DNA of 64,000 nucleotides from Roseiarcus sp963807735. Its GTDB lineage: Bacteria; Pseudomonadota; Alphaproteobacteria; Rhizobiales; Beijerinckiaceae. A program made the translations under genes and the position numbers. Where the stretch lies: assembly GCA_963807735.1 (NCBI GenBank), contig CAWEDI010000053.1, forward strand, positions 52,468 through 116,467. The letters are read 5' to 3'. This document shows positions 29,555 through 38,034 of the stretch, one piece after another. The notes under the pieces are model-generated. The model was not told the origin of the DNA, did not search any database, and worked only from the letters and a program-made list of their open reading frames with translations. Positions within the stretch are counted from its first letter, which is position 1; each line of letters begins with the position of its first letter.

Positions 29555-30867
29555 CCAGCATTCTCCATCGCACGCCGCGCACGCCGCTGCCGCAGGCGAC
29601 CGGAGGGCAGGGCGTCTATCTGTTCGACGCGGACGGCAAGCGCTATCTCGACGCCAGCGGCGGCGCGGCGGTCTCCTGCCTTGGTCACGGGCATCCCCGG
29701 GTCATCGAGGCGATCCGCCGTCAGGCGGAGCGGCTCGCCTACGCGCATACCGCGTTCTTCACCACCGAGCCGGCGGAGCGGCTCGCCGATTTCCTCGTCG
29801 CCCGCGCGCCGGGCCTGACTTACGTTTATTTCGTCTCAGGCGGGTCGGAGGCCGTCGAGACGGCGCTGAAACTGGCGCGGCAGTATTTCGTCGAGATCGG
29901 CGAACCGGAGCGCGATCGGTTCATCGCGCGGCGGCAGAGCTATCATGGCAACACGCTCGGCGCGCTGGCGCTCGGCGGCAACGCGTTTCGGCGCGAGCCG
30001 TTCCTGCCGCTGCTCGCCCCCACGATCCATGTCTCGCCGTGCTACGCCTATCGCGACCGCCGTGACGACGAGAGCGACGCCGACTATGGCGACCGGCTGG
30101 CGGCCGAACTGGAGGCGGCTATCGTCGCGGCGGGGCCGCGCCGCGTCGCCGCCTTCGTGGCGGAGACGGTGGTCGGCGCGACGCTCGGCGCCGTTCCGCC
30201 GGTCGTCGGTTATTTCGCCAAGATGCGGGCGGTGTGCGACCGCCACGGCGTGTTGTTGATCCTCGACGAAGTGATGAGCGGCATGGGCCGCACCGGGCGG
30301 CTGTTCGCTTGCGAGGAGGACGGCGTCATGCCCGATATCGTGACGATCGCCAAGGGCCTCGGCGGCGGCTATCAGCCGATCGGCGCGACGCTTTGCACGC
30401 AACGCATCCGCGACGCCATCGTCGGCGGCTCCGGGTTCTTCCAACACGGGCACACCTATATCGGTCACGCCATCGCCTGCGCGGCGGCGCTCGCCGTGCA
30501 GGAGACGATCGAAGACGAGGGGCTGCTGGTGCAGGTGCGGGCGCGCGGCGAGCGATTGCAGGCGGAGCTGAAGCGCGTCTTCGCCGAGCATCCGCATGTC
30601 GGCGACGTGCGCGGACGCGGGCTGCTCGTCGGCGTCGAACTCGTCGAGGATCGCGCCAGCAAAGCGCCGTTCGATCCGGCCCGGCGCGTCCATGCGCGGG
30701 TGAAAGCCGAGGCGTTTGCGCGCGGGCTGATCGTCTATCCCATGGGCGGGACAGTCGACGGACGGCGCGGCGATCACGTTCTGCTCGCCCCGCCGTTCAT
30801 TGCCAGCGAGGCGGAAATCGACGAGGTCGTCGCGCGTCTCGCCGCAGCGCTGTCGTCGGCGCTGTGA
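29551..30867 (+). CDS. Class III PLP-dependent aminotransferase
   Basis: 438 residues; ATG overlaps the reductase TGA (ATGA). Visible motifs: YVYFVSGGSEAVETALKLAR (cofactor phosphate), SYHGNTLGALA, LILDEVMSGMGRTG (Asp pairing with the pyridine N), and TIAKGLGGGYQPIGA with the Schiff-base Lys. The family moves amino groups from or to omega-amino acids, aldehydes or ketones; the specific substrate cannot be read. Last gene of the cluster, implying an aminated product or use of an amino-acid precursor. Confidence 0.92.
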   Translation: MTSILHRTPRTPLPQATGGQGVYLFDADGKRYLDASGGAAVSCLGHGHPRVIEAIRRQAERLAYAHTAFFTTEPAERLADFLVARAPGLTYVYFVSGGSEAVETALKLARQYFVEIGEPERDRFIARRQSYHGNTLGALALGGNAFRREPFLPLLAPTIHVSPCYAYRDRRDDESDADYGDRLAAELEAAIVAAGPRRVAAFVAETVVGATLGAVPPVVGYFAKMRAVCDRHGVLLILDEVMSGMGRTGRLFACEEDGVMPDIVTIAKGLGGGYQPIGATLCTQRIRDAIVGGSGFFQHGHTYIGHAIACAAALAVQETIEDEGLLVQVRARGERLQAELKRVFAEHPHVGDVRGRGLLVGVELVEDRASKAPFDPARRVHARVKAEAFARGLIVYPMGGTVDGRRGDHVLLAPPFIASEAEIDEVVARLAAALSSAL

Positions 30868-30870
30868 CGG

Positions 30871-31374
30871 TCAGGACGTCGACGGCTCGGCGTCGTCGGC
30901 GGCGTCGGCAGGCTCGTCATTCTCGGCGGATTTCGCCGCGGCTTCACTGCGAATGCCGCAACTCGACAAGAGCATTTCGACCAGGAAGCACATCAGCGCG
31001 CAAATCGTCGCCACCAGCGCCAGGCCGAACACGACGAACAGCGACGCGCCGGTGCGCTCGCGCAGGCCGCCGAGGAACAGCAATAGCCCGGCGCCGAGCG
31101 TCATCGCGCCGCCAAGCGTCGCCAGGATCACGGCGAAGTCGAGGATCAGCGTTCGTCTTCGTAGATAAAGCAGTTCCGTCGAGCGACGGGCGCGCTCACG
31201 CGCGTCGGCGCTCTCCAGTTTCTCGGAAAGCGAGTCGACGTGATCGGCGACCCGACCCAATCGGGTCGAGAGCACGCCCAGCAGCGAAGCGATCCCCGAA
31301 AACAAGAACACGGGGGTCAAGGCGATCTGGATGACGTGCGCGACCGTGTCGACCCGGTCGGAGATTGCTATCAT
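30871..31374 (-). CDS. DUF2721 membrane protein
   Basis: 167 residues: HVIQIALTPVFLFSGIASLLGVL near the N-terminus, the conserved RL..V.DHV segment and a long basic linker, two more hydrophobic helices (LDFAVILATLGGAMTLGAGLLLFL and LFVVFGLALVATICALMCFLV; key features only), and an acidic cytoplasmic tail. Typical DUF2721 architecture; inner-membrane, function unknown. Convergent with the aminotransferase gene, with 3 bp between the stops. Confidence 0.85.
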   Translation of the reverse strand: MIAISDRVDTVAHVIQIALTPVFLFSGIASLLGVLSTRLGRVADHVDSLSEKLESADARERARRSTELLYLRRRTLILDFAVILATLGGAMTLGAGLLLFLGGLRERTGASLFVVFGLALVATICALMCFLVEMLLSSCGIRSEAAAKSAENDEPADAADDAEPSTS

Positions 31375-31410
31375 CTTCGCTTCCCGCCCCGCGGAGCGGC
31401 GTCGCCAGTG

Positions 31411-31692
31411 TTACTGAGCGAGAACGCGAACCGCCTTCTCATATGCGACGCGGCATATCTGATCGAGTTGCGACCGCTTCGATCGCATGCACAACACCGC
31501 GTCTTTCTCGTTCGACAGCGATTGCGGGCAGAGGCGGTAGGCGTCCTGGCTGCAACTCACAATGACATATTGCCGGAGATCGGGGTCGAGGTCGCGCGCC
31601 AACACGGCGCTATACGACGAGGCAAGCAAACCTGCGGCGAGAGCGAGCGGCGCCGCCTTGCGGCGCACCGATAGAAGAAAAGTATCGCGCAT
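31411..31692 (-). CDS. Small secreted four-Cys protein
   Basis: 93 residues; GGGAG ribosome site. Sec signal peptide (basic start, APLALAAGLLASSYSAVLA) then a ~60-residue mature domain with four Cys spaced as in bacterial cysteine-rich-repeat proteins (VSCSQDAYRLCP ... AVLCMRSKRSQLDQICRVA). Expected periplasmic with two disulfides; function unknown. Upstream of and same strand as DUF2721, 36 bp apart. Confidence 0.7.
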   Translation of the reverse strand: MRDTFLLSVRRKAAPLALAAGLLASSYSAVLARDLDPDLRQYVIVSCSQDAYRLCPQSLSNEKDAVLCMRSKRSQLDQICRVAYEKAVRVLAQ

Positions 31693-31754
31693 AGTCGCTC
31701 CCTATTTCGATCTCCCCCGAGTGACAATGATTTATGCCCAAATTACGTTCCTAC

Positions 31755-31776
31755 CCCCGTAAAATTTTTTGCGGGG
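31755..31776. other. AT-cored hairpin in the purH / Cys-rich divergent region
   Basis: CCCCG...CGGGG around a TAAAATTTTTT core forms a ~9-bp stem with a tetraloop. Both neighbours are divergent, so it is not a terminator of either; possibly an operator or a promoter-region structure. Low confidence. Confidence 0.25.
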
Positions 31777-31871
31777 CCTAACTAATTTTGTTGCAGCGCA
31801 TCATAATCGCGGTTTCGATCCGCAACCTTGCGTGATAGGACGCGCCGCGTTTTCGCACGCTGGGAGCCGTC

Positions 31872-33446
31872 ATGGAAGCCGACGACGCGCCGATTGGCCG
31901 CGCCCTGATCTCCGTCTCCGACAAGAGCGGCCTCGTCGAGCTGGGGCGGGCGCTCAGCGCCCGCGGCGTCGAGATCGTCTCGACCGGCGGCACCGCCGCC
32001 GCGCTGGCTAAGGCCGGCGTCGACGTTGTCGACGTCGCCCAGCTCACCGAATTTCCCGAGATGATGGACGGCCGGCTGAAGACGCTGCATCCGCGCGTGC
32101 ATGGCGGGCTGCTGGCGATTCGGGCCGAGCCGGCGCATCAGGCGGCGATGATCGCCAACGCGATCCGGCCGATCGACCTGCTCGTGGTCAACCTCTATCC
32201 GTTCGAGGCGGCGCTGGCGCGCGGCGCCGAGTTCGGCGACATGATCGAGAATATCGACATCGGCGGCCCCGCGATGATCCGCGCGGCGGCGAAGAACCAC
32301 GCTGACGTCGTCGTCATCGTCGATGTCGCCGACTACGACGCGCTGCTTCAAGAAATGGCCGGGCACGGCGGCGCCACGACGCTGCGTTTTCGCCGCGCCA
32401 TGGCGCAAAAGGCGTTCGGGCGGACGGCAGTCTACGATTCGGCGATCTCCAATTGGCTGGCCGGCGAAATCGGCGAGGCGCAGCCCGCCTGGCGGGCGTT
32501 CGGCGGCCGGTTGGCCTCCGCGTTGCGTTACGGCGAGAACCCGCACCAGGGCGCGGCGTTCTACGTCGCCGCCGACGCCCGCCCCGGCGTCGCCTCCGCC
32601 CGGCAGGTGCAAGGAAAGGAACTGTCCTACAACAACATCAACGACACCGACGCGGCCTATGAATGCGTCGCCGAGTTCGAGGCGCCCGCGGTCGCCATCA
32701 TCAAGCACGCCAACCCTTGCGGGGTCGCCGTCGGCGCGAGCTTGCGCGAAGCCTACGAAAAGGCGTTCGCCTGCGATCCCGTCTCCGCCTTCGGCGGCGT
32801 CGTGGCGCTGAATCGACGGCTCGACGCCGAGGCGGCGCGCAAAATCGTCGAGATCTTTACCGAGGTCATCATCGCGCCGGACGCCGACCCCGAGGCGATC
32901 GAGATCGTCGCGGCGCGGAAAAACCTGCGGCTGCTGCTGGCCGGCGGCTTGCCCGATCCGCAGGCGCCCGGCGTCACCGTGCGCTCGGTCGCCGGCGGCC
33001 TGCTGGTGCAGGATCGCGACAATGGCGCGCTTCCCGACGACGGCCTCAAGATTGTCACCAAGCGCGCGCCGAGCGAAGCGGAGCTTGCCGATTTGCGGTT
33101 CGCCTGGAAAGTATGCAAGCACGTCAAGTCGAACGCGATCGTCTATGTGAAGGACGGCGCGACGGTCGGGATCGGGGCGGGACAGATGAGCCGCGTCGAT
33201 TCCGCGCGCGTGGCGGCGCGCAAGGCCGAGGACGCCGCGCAGGGCGGCGCGCCGCTGACCAAGGGTTCGGTGGTGGCGTCAGACGCGTTCTTTCCGTTCG
33301 CCGATGGCCTCGTGGCGACGATCGAAGCGGGCGCGACCGCGGTGATCCAGCCGGGCGGGGCGCAGCGCGACGCCGAAGTGATCGCCGCGGCGGATGCGGC
33401 AGGCGTGGCGATGGTGTTTACGGGCATGCGGCATTTCAGGCACTAG
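31872..33446 (+). CDS. purH: Bifunctional AICAR transformylase / IMP cyclohydrolase
   Basis: Last two steps of de novo IMP synthesis. 524 residues, full length. N-terminal MGS-like cyclohydrolase domain (RALISVSDKSGLVELGRAL, STGGTAAAL, VAQLTEFPEMMDGRLKTLHP) and C-terminal formyl-transferase domain with SYNNINDTDAAYE and the catalytic IIKHANPCGVAVG (Lys-His). Ends in the usual MVFTGMRHFRH. Single gene here; no purine operon partners in view. Confidence 0.97.
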   Translation: MEADDAPIGRALISVSDKSGLVELGRALSARGVEIVSTGGTAAALAKAGVDVVDVAQLTEFPEMMDGRLKTLHPRVHGGLLAIRAEPAHQAAMIANAIRPIDLLVVNLYPFEAALARGAEFGDMIENIDIGGPAMIRAAAKNHADVVVIVDVADYDALLQEMAGHGGATTLRFRRAMAQKAFGRTAVYDSAISNWLAGEIGEAQPAWRAFGGRLASALRYGENPHQGAAFYVAADARPGVASARQVQGKELSYNNINDTDAAYECVAEFEAPAVAIIKHANPCGVAVGASLREAYEKAFACDPVSAFGGVVALNRRLDAEAARKIVEIFTEVIIAPDADPEAIEIVAARKNLRLLLAGGLPDPQAPGVTVRSVAGGLLVQDRDNGALPDDGLKIVTKRAPSEAELADLRFAWKVCKHVKSNAIVYVKDGATVGIGAGQMSRVDSARVAARKAEDAAQGGAPLTKGSVVASDAFFPFADGLVATIEAGATAVIQPGGAQRDAEVIAAADAAGVAMVFTGMRHFRH

Positions 33447-33545
33447 GACCGCTGTCGAGCAGCAAGTCAGTAGCATTGACAAGATTGCGTCGCTCAGATT
33501 GCTTTGATAAGTTCAACTTCGCCCGTGCGTGGGGGGGAGCTCACT

Positions 33546-34307
33546 ATGAACATTGACGAAGCGTCGGAAAGGATTGTAGCCTTAGAGACAAATATTGCGA
33601 ATTTCGAAAAAAAACTAAATGAAAAATTCGAAGATATAAATAAAAACATGCACTTTGAGCACGAAAATAGAGTATTGAATCATTTTTTTAAGTTTATCAC
33701 CGCCTTGGCTGCCGTAATAGCCGTATCTGGTTTTGTTGCGTATAAGATTAATTCCGATAATATTGCTGAGTTCAAAAATAATCTACAATCTCAAGTCGAT
33801 AAATGGACAGGTGGTCTTGCGGCTGAAACTGCTGTGGTTTACAGTGCATCTAAAGATGAAAATCTCCGCGGTTATGTGTCTTTTGTGCCGGACTCGGGTG
33901 CTTACAAAGTTTTCTTTACGATACCCGCTCTTGTTACTACTGAGGGTGCGGGGTCGTCGCAACTCAATGGATTCAAAATCGTACCCGATGACAGTTTTCG
34001 AAGAAAAATTTCCGTTAAATCCAACGGCGAGTTTGATCCAATTTTCTACGATCTACTTAACGATGCGATTTATATAAACTTAGATAAACCTATAGCTATT
34101 TCTAAGGGTTACAGTGCCGATTATCGGCCGGCATACTATGTATACATAGATTCCTGTGAAACTATACGAAAATTATTAAAGGATCTCCCAGGCAAAAAAT
34201 TTGACATATTTGTTACGCCTTCCTTTGACAAAATCAAGAATGCGCCTCAACCAAAACTCTTCCATGTTAGTTTTGAGTATGATCCTTATCTGAAGTGTAC
34301 GACTTGA
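33546..34307 (+). CDS. AT-rich orphan: coiled coil, one TM helix, beta-rich domain
   Basis: 253 residues from ATG 33546 (GGGGGGAG site 7 bases upstream; an upstream TTG at 33504 is less likely). Composition is sharply unlike its neighbours: AT-rich with frequent AAA, TTT, GAT and ATA codons in a region otherwise about two-thirds or more GC. Layout: N-terminal coiled coil (ERIVALETNIANFEKKLNE), one membrane helix at ~47-66 (FFKFITALAAVIAVSGFVAY), then ~185 beta-rich residues probably on the other side of the membrane. No family recognised. Recent horizontal acquisition is likely; nothing mobile flanks it. Confidence 0.8.
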   Translation: MNIDEASERIVALETNIANFEKKLNEKFEDINKNMHFEHENRVLNHFFKFITALAAVIAVSGFVAYKINSDNIAEFKNNLQSQVDKWTGGLAAETAVVYSASKDENLRGYVSFVPDSGAYKVFFTIPALVTTEGAGSSQLNGFKIVPDDSFRRKISVKSNGEFDPIFYDLLNDAIYINLDKPIAISKGYSADYRPAYYVYIDSCETIRKLLKDLPGKKFDIFVTPSFDKIKNAPQPKLFHVSFEYDPYLKCTT

Positions 34308-34319
34308 TTGACGTTTACG

Positions 34320-35531
34320 CTACAACCCCAACCCCCGTAACAGCCTTGGCGCGCCCGCGCCGTCGCCGGCCGCTTCCGCCATCAGCCGCCGCTTCAGCGG
34401 CCCCGCGCGCTCGACGACCCGCAGCCCGAGATCGCGGGCGAAGCGCAGCGCGGCGACGTCGTTGGAAAATAGCCGGTTCATCGCGTCCATGCCGAGGCCC
34501 GACGTCAGAGCGTCGAAGCGGCGGCGGCGCTGATATTCGGCGAGCGGCTCGCGCGCGCCGGGATCAAGGCCGAGGCGCAACTGCTCGACCAAAACCTCCG
34601 CAAGCGTCGCCACGTCGCGCAGGCCGAGATTGAGGCCCTGGCCGGCGAGCGGATGCACGAGATGCGCGGCGTCGCCGATCAGCGCCAGCCGGTCGGCGAC
34701 ATAGGCGCGGGCAAACCGGAACTCCAGCGGGAACGCGCGGGCGCGGCCGACCAACGCCAACGTCCCGAGTTTTGGTGAGAACCGCCGCTCCAGCGCCGCG
34801 ATGAACGCTTCGGGCGCCGCGGCGCAAAGCCGCTCCGCCTCCTCGGGCGGCTCGTTCCAGACGATGCTGGAGAACCGGCCCTTCAGCGGCAGCATGGCGA
34901 ACGGGCCGGCGGGCAGGAAATGCTGTTCGGCGCGGCCTTCGTGGCTTCGCGCGTGCGAAATCGTCGCGACGATGCCCGATTGCCCGGTCGACCAGCCGGT
35001 GGTCGCGATGTCGGCGAGCCCGCGCAGTCGCGACCGCGCGCCGTCCGCGGCGACGATCGCGCGCGCCCGGATTTCACGGCCGTCGGCAAACGTGAGCGCG
35101 GCGACGAACGGCTCGACAGAAAAGCCCTCGACGGCGCCGACGATCGTCTCGACGCCGGTTTCGCTCGCCGCGGCGCGCAGCGCGGCGGCCACGTCGTCCT
35201 GGAACGCCATATGCGCGAGCGGCGCGCCGTCGGGGTGGGCGAAACGCAGTTGCTCCAGCCGCACGGCGTCGTGCGGCGTCCCGTCGTAGATCGTCATCTC
35301 GACGATCGGCTCCGCTTGCAGCCCGCTCCAGGCGCCGAGGCGCTCCAACAGCGCGCGCGATCCCGGACTGAGCGCGACCGTGCGCAACCGCCCGTCTCGG
35401 CTCTCTGGCGCAGGGTCGATCAGCGCCACCTTCAGTTTGACCCCGGCGTCGCGCTTCAGCGCCGCCGCGAGCGCGAGCCCGACGGCGCCGGCGCCGACGA
35501 CGGCGATGTCGAAAACGGGGGACTTTGCCAT
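34320..35531 (-). CDS. UbiH/UbiF/COQ6-family FAD monooxygenase
   Basis: 403 residues from the ATG giving MAKSPVFDIAVVGAGAVGLA (an ATG three codons upstream is possible; the open frame to 35714 is not). FAD motifs: GAGAVGLALAAAL, the mid-protein ARAIVAADGARSRLR (DG motif), and the C-terminal ALIGDAAHLVHPLAGQGLNLGLRD. This family hydroxylates ubiquinone-ring precursors; which position (C5, C6 or C1) cannot be told. Convergent with the AT-rich gene. Confidence 0.9.
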   Translation of the reverse strand: MAKSPVFDIAVVGAGAVGLALAAALKRDAGVKLKVALIDPAPESRDGRLRTVALSPGSRALLERLGAWSGLQAEPIVEMTIYDGTPHDAVRLEQLRFAHPDGAPLAHMAFQDDVAAALRAAASETGVETIVGAVEGFSVEPFVAALTFADGREIRARAIVAADGARSRLRGLADIATTGWSTGQSGIVATISHARSHEGRAEQHFLPAGPFAMLPLKGRFSSIVWNEPPEEAERLCAAAPEAFIAALERRFSPKLGTLALVGRARAFPLEFRFARAYVADRLALIGDAAHLVHPLAGQGLNLGLRDVATLAEVLVEQLRLGLDPGAREPLAEYQRRRRFDALTSGLGMDAMNRLFSNDVAALRFARDLGLRVVERAGPLKRRLMAEAAGDGAGAPRLLRGLGL

Positions 35532-35684
35532 GTCCGGCATTTTGCGTGCGATCACGCGATCGCACAAGCAGGCCAATTCGCCGTCACGCGAATGTCGTCT
35601 TGCGCGGCGGCGAAACCTTTGCGAGCATGTCGCCCACGGCGCCGAGCCGAGACGCGCCGCCAGACGCGCGTTCGGGAGGAAATC

Positions 35685-37748
35685 ATGGTTGATGCCGCTG
35701 GGCATGGCGAACACCGGATCGCGGGACCTCGGCTGTTTGCGATCGTCGGGCCGTTTCAGAGCGGCAAGACCAGCCTGTTGGAGGCGCTGCTGGCGCGCGG
35801 CGGCGGCCTAGCGCGGCAGGGCGCAGTGCGCGAAGGCTCCACGGTCGGCGATTCCTGCCAGGAGGCGCGCGCGCATCAGATGAGCGTCGAGCCCAATGTC
35901 GCCCACGTCGATTACATGGGCGACCGGCTGACCTTCTTCGATTGCCCCGGCTCGGTGGAGTTCGCCCATGTCGCCCGAGTGGCGCTGCCGGTTTGCGACG
36001 CCGCGGTGGTGGTGTGCGAGGCCGACCCGCGCAAAGTCCAGCCGTTGCGGATGATCCTGCGCGAACTGGAAGAGCTCAACATTCCGCGCTTCCTGTTCCT
36101 CAACAAGATCGACCTCGCCGGCGGCGGCATCCGCGAGGCGCTGGAGACGTTGCAGCCGGCGTCGCGCACGCCGTTGCTGCTGCGCCAGATTCCGATCTGG
36201 GAGAAGGGCGTCGCCACCGGCTTCATCGATCTCGCGCTGGAGCGCGCCTTCGTCTATCGCGAATCGGCGCCCTCGGAAGTCGTCGAGATGCCCGACGGCG
36301 TCGAGCCCGACGAGAAGCGCGCGCGCTACTCGATGCTGGAGCGCCTCGCCGATTACGACGACGAGCTGATGGAGCAATTGCTCAACGACATCGAGCCGCC
36401 GCGCGACATGGTGTTCGACGATCTCGCGCGCGAATTGCGCGAGGGCCATGTCGCGCCGTTGCTGATCGGCTCGGCGACGGCGGGCCACGGCGTGACGCGG
36501 CTATTGAAGGCGCTGCGCCACGAGGCGCCGGCGATCTCGGCGACCCGGGCGCGGCTCGGCGTGCCGGCGAGCGGGCCGCCGCTCGCCGAGATCATCCGCA
36601 CGATCCACACCGCGCATGGCGGCAAGTTGTCACTGGCGCGGGTGCTGCGCGGGACGTTCCCCGACGGCGTGACGGTGACGGGGTCGAACGGCGGCGAAGC
36701 TCGCATCGCCGGCTTGCAGCGGTTGATGGGCGCCATGTCGACCAAAATCTCGCGCGCCGAGGAGGGCGACACCGCGGCCTTTCAACGTCTGGAGGGGCTG
36801 TCGACCGGCGAGCGCTTCAGCGAGGGCAAGACCGCGCCGGCCGCCGGGCCGTCGATCAGCGCCCCGGCGCCGACGCAGTCGATCGCCATCCGGGTCAAGG
36901 ACCGCAAGGACGAAACCCGCCTCTCGGCCGCGCTCGCCAAACTGACCGAGGAGGACGGCGCGCTCGGCTTCGAGCATGACCCCGAGAGCAGCGAACTGAA
37001 GCTGCACGGCCAGGGCGAGATGCACCTGCGGGTGACGATCGAACGGCTCGCGGCGCGGTTCGGCGTCGAGGTCGAGAGCGCGCGGCCCTCGGTCGCCTAT
37101 CGCGAAACGATCCGCGAAACCGTGCAGGCGCGCGGGCGCCTGAAGAAGCAGTCGGGCGGCCACGGCCAGTTCGGCGACGTGCTGGTCGAGGTCGCGCCGC
37201 TTGATCGCGGCGAGGGATTCGCGTTCGCCGAGAAGATCCACGGCGGCACGGTGCCGCGGCAATATTTCCCGAGCGTCGAGATCGGCTCGAAGGAGGCGTT
37301 GCAGCGCGGGCCGCTCGGCTTCCCGGTGGTCGACGTCGCGGTGACGTTGCTCGACGGCTCCTACCATACCGTCGATTCCTCGGACATGGCGTTCCGCGCC
37401 GCCGCCAAGATCGCGCTCGGCGAGGCGCTGCCGAAAGCGCGGCCGGTATTGCTGGAACCGGTGCAGGCGGTCGACATCCACGCGCCGGCCGACGCCATCG
37501 CGCGCGCCAGCGCGCTGGTGTCGAGCCGGCGCGGGCAGATTCTGGGCTTCGAGCCGCGCGCCGGTTGGGACGGCTGGGAGACCGCGAAGGCGCTGATCCC
37601 CGAAGCCGAGATCGGCGATCTGATCGTCGAATTGCGTTCCGCGACGGCCGGGGTCGGCGCGTTCGAGGCGCGCTTCGATCATCTGGCGGAGCTGTCCGGC
37701 AAACCCGCCGAAGCCGTCATCGCCGCGCGGCGCCGGGGGGCGGGCTAA
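35685..37748 (+). CDS. EF-G-like translational GTPase lacking the catalytic His
   Basis: 687 residues; start fixed by GGGAGGA four bases before ATG 35685 (a longer open frame upstream is antisense to the hydroxylase). All EF-G domains are present: G1 GPFQSGKTS, G4 LNKIDL, domain II, then EF-G-type domains III-V with GQGEMHLRVTIERL and QSGGHGQFGDV. But G3 reads DCPGS (residues 86-90) where active EF-G has DTPGH, so the His that positions the hydrolytic water is Ser, and the switch I RGITI is replaced by HQMSVE. A paralogue of FusA, not the main elongation factor; perhaps a slow or non-hydrolysing ribosome-binding factor. Confidence 0.9.
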   Translation: MVDAAGHGEHRIAGPRLFAIVGPFQSGKTSLLEALLARGGGLARQGAVREGSTVGDSCQEARAHQMSVEPNVAHVDYMGDRLTFFDCPGSVEFAHVARVALPVCDAAVVVCEADPRKVQPLRMILRELEELNIPRFLFLNKIDLAGGGIREALETLQPASRTPLLLRQIPIWEKGVATGFIDLALERAFVYRESAPSEVVEMPDGVEPDEKRARYSMLERLADYDDELMEQLLNDIEPPRDMVFDDLARELREGHVAPLLIGSATAGHGVTRLLKALRHEAPAISATRARLGVPASGPPLAEIIRTIHTAHGGKLSLARVLRGTFPDGVTVTGSNGGEARIAGLQRLMGAMSTKISRAEEGDTAAFQRLEGLSTGERFSEGKTAPAAGPSISAPAPTQSIAIRVKDRKDETRLSAALAKLTEEDGALGFEHDPESSELKLHGQGEMHLRVTIERLAARFGVEVESARPSVAYRETIRETVQARGRLKKQSGGHGQFGDVLVEVAPLDRGEGFAFAEKIHGGTVPRQYFPSVEIGSKEALQRGPLGFPVVDVAVTLLDGSYHTVDSSDMAFRAAAKIALGEALPKARPVLLEPVQAVDIHAPADAIARASALVSSRRGQILGFEPRAGWDGWETAKALIPEAEIGDLIVELRSATAGVGAFEARFDHLAELSGKPAEAVIAARRRGAG

Positions 37749-38034
37749 CGGCCAAAGGCGCCTAGTCGAAGCATCGAGGGCAGGCGGAGGTCATTCTCCG
37801 CGCAGGCCACAAAAAACCGCTTTCCGGCGCCGCCGCGCGGTCCAACCGCGTCGCGCTCCGAGACGGATTGCGGGCAAGAATCGGCAACCGCCCCGCAAAC
37901 GATTTCACGCGTCCTCGCCCTTGCGTCCGTGGGATTCCGGAGCGTGTCTGCTTGCCTCTTCCCGATCCGTTCGGTAAAATTCATTGATTGTTCACACCTG
38001 ATCCGCGGTCGCAGGGCGATCCGTAGGGGGAGCA
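37749..38034. other. Gene-free interval before secreted propeller-like gene
   Basis: 286 bp with no convincing gene. An antisense open frame here has no ribosome site and overlaps the next gene. Presumably holds the promoter for the gene at 38035; none is clear. Confidence 0.4.

Noticed and set aside
28507..30867. A genuine reductase-aminotransferase fusion protein
   Set aside because: The middle is low-complexity out-of-frame sequence, and the real reductase end with stop/start overlap lies in another frame.
34920..35684. Upstream extension of the EF-G-like frame
   Set aside because: Antisense to the UbiH-like gene; the true start has a strong ribosome site at 35674-35680.
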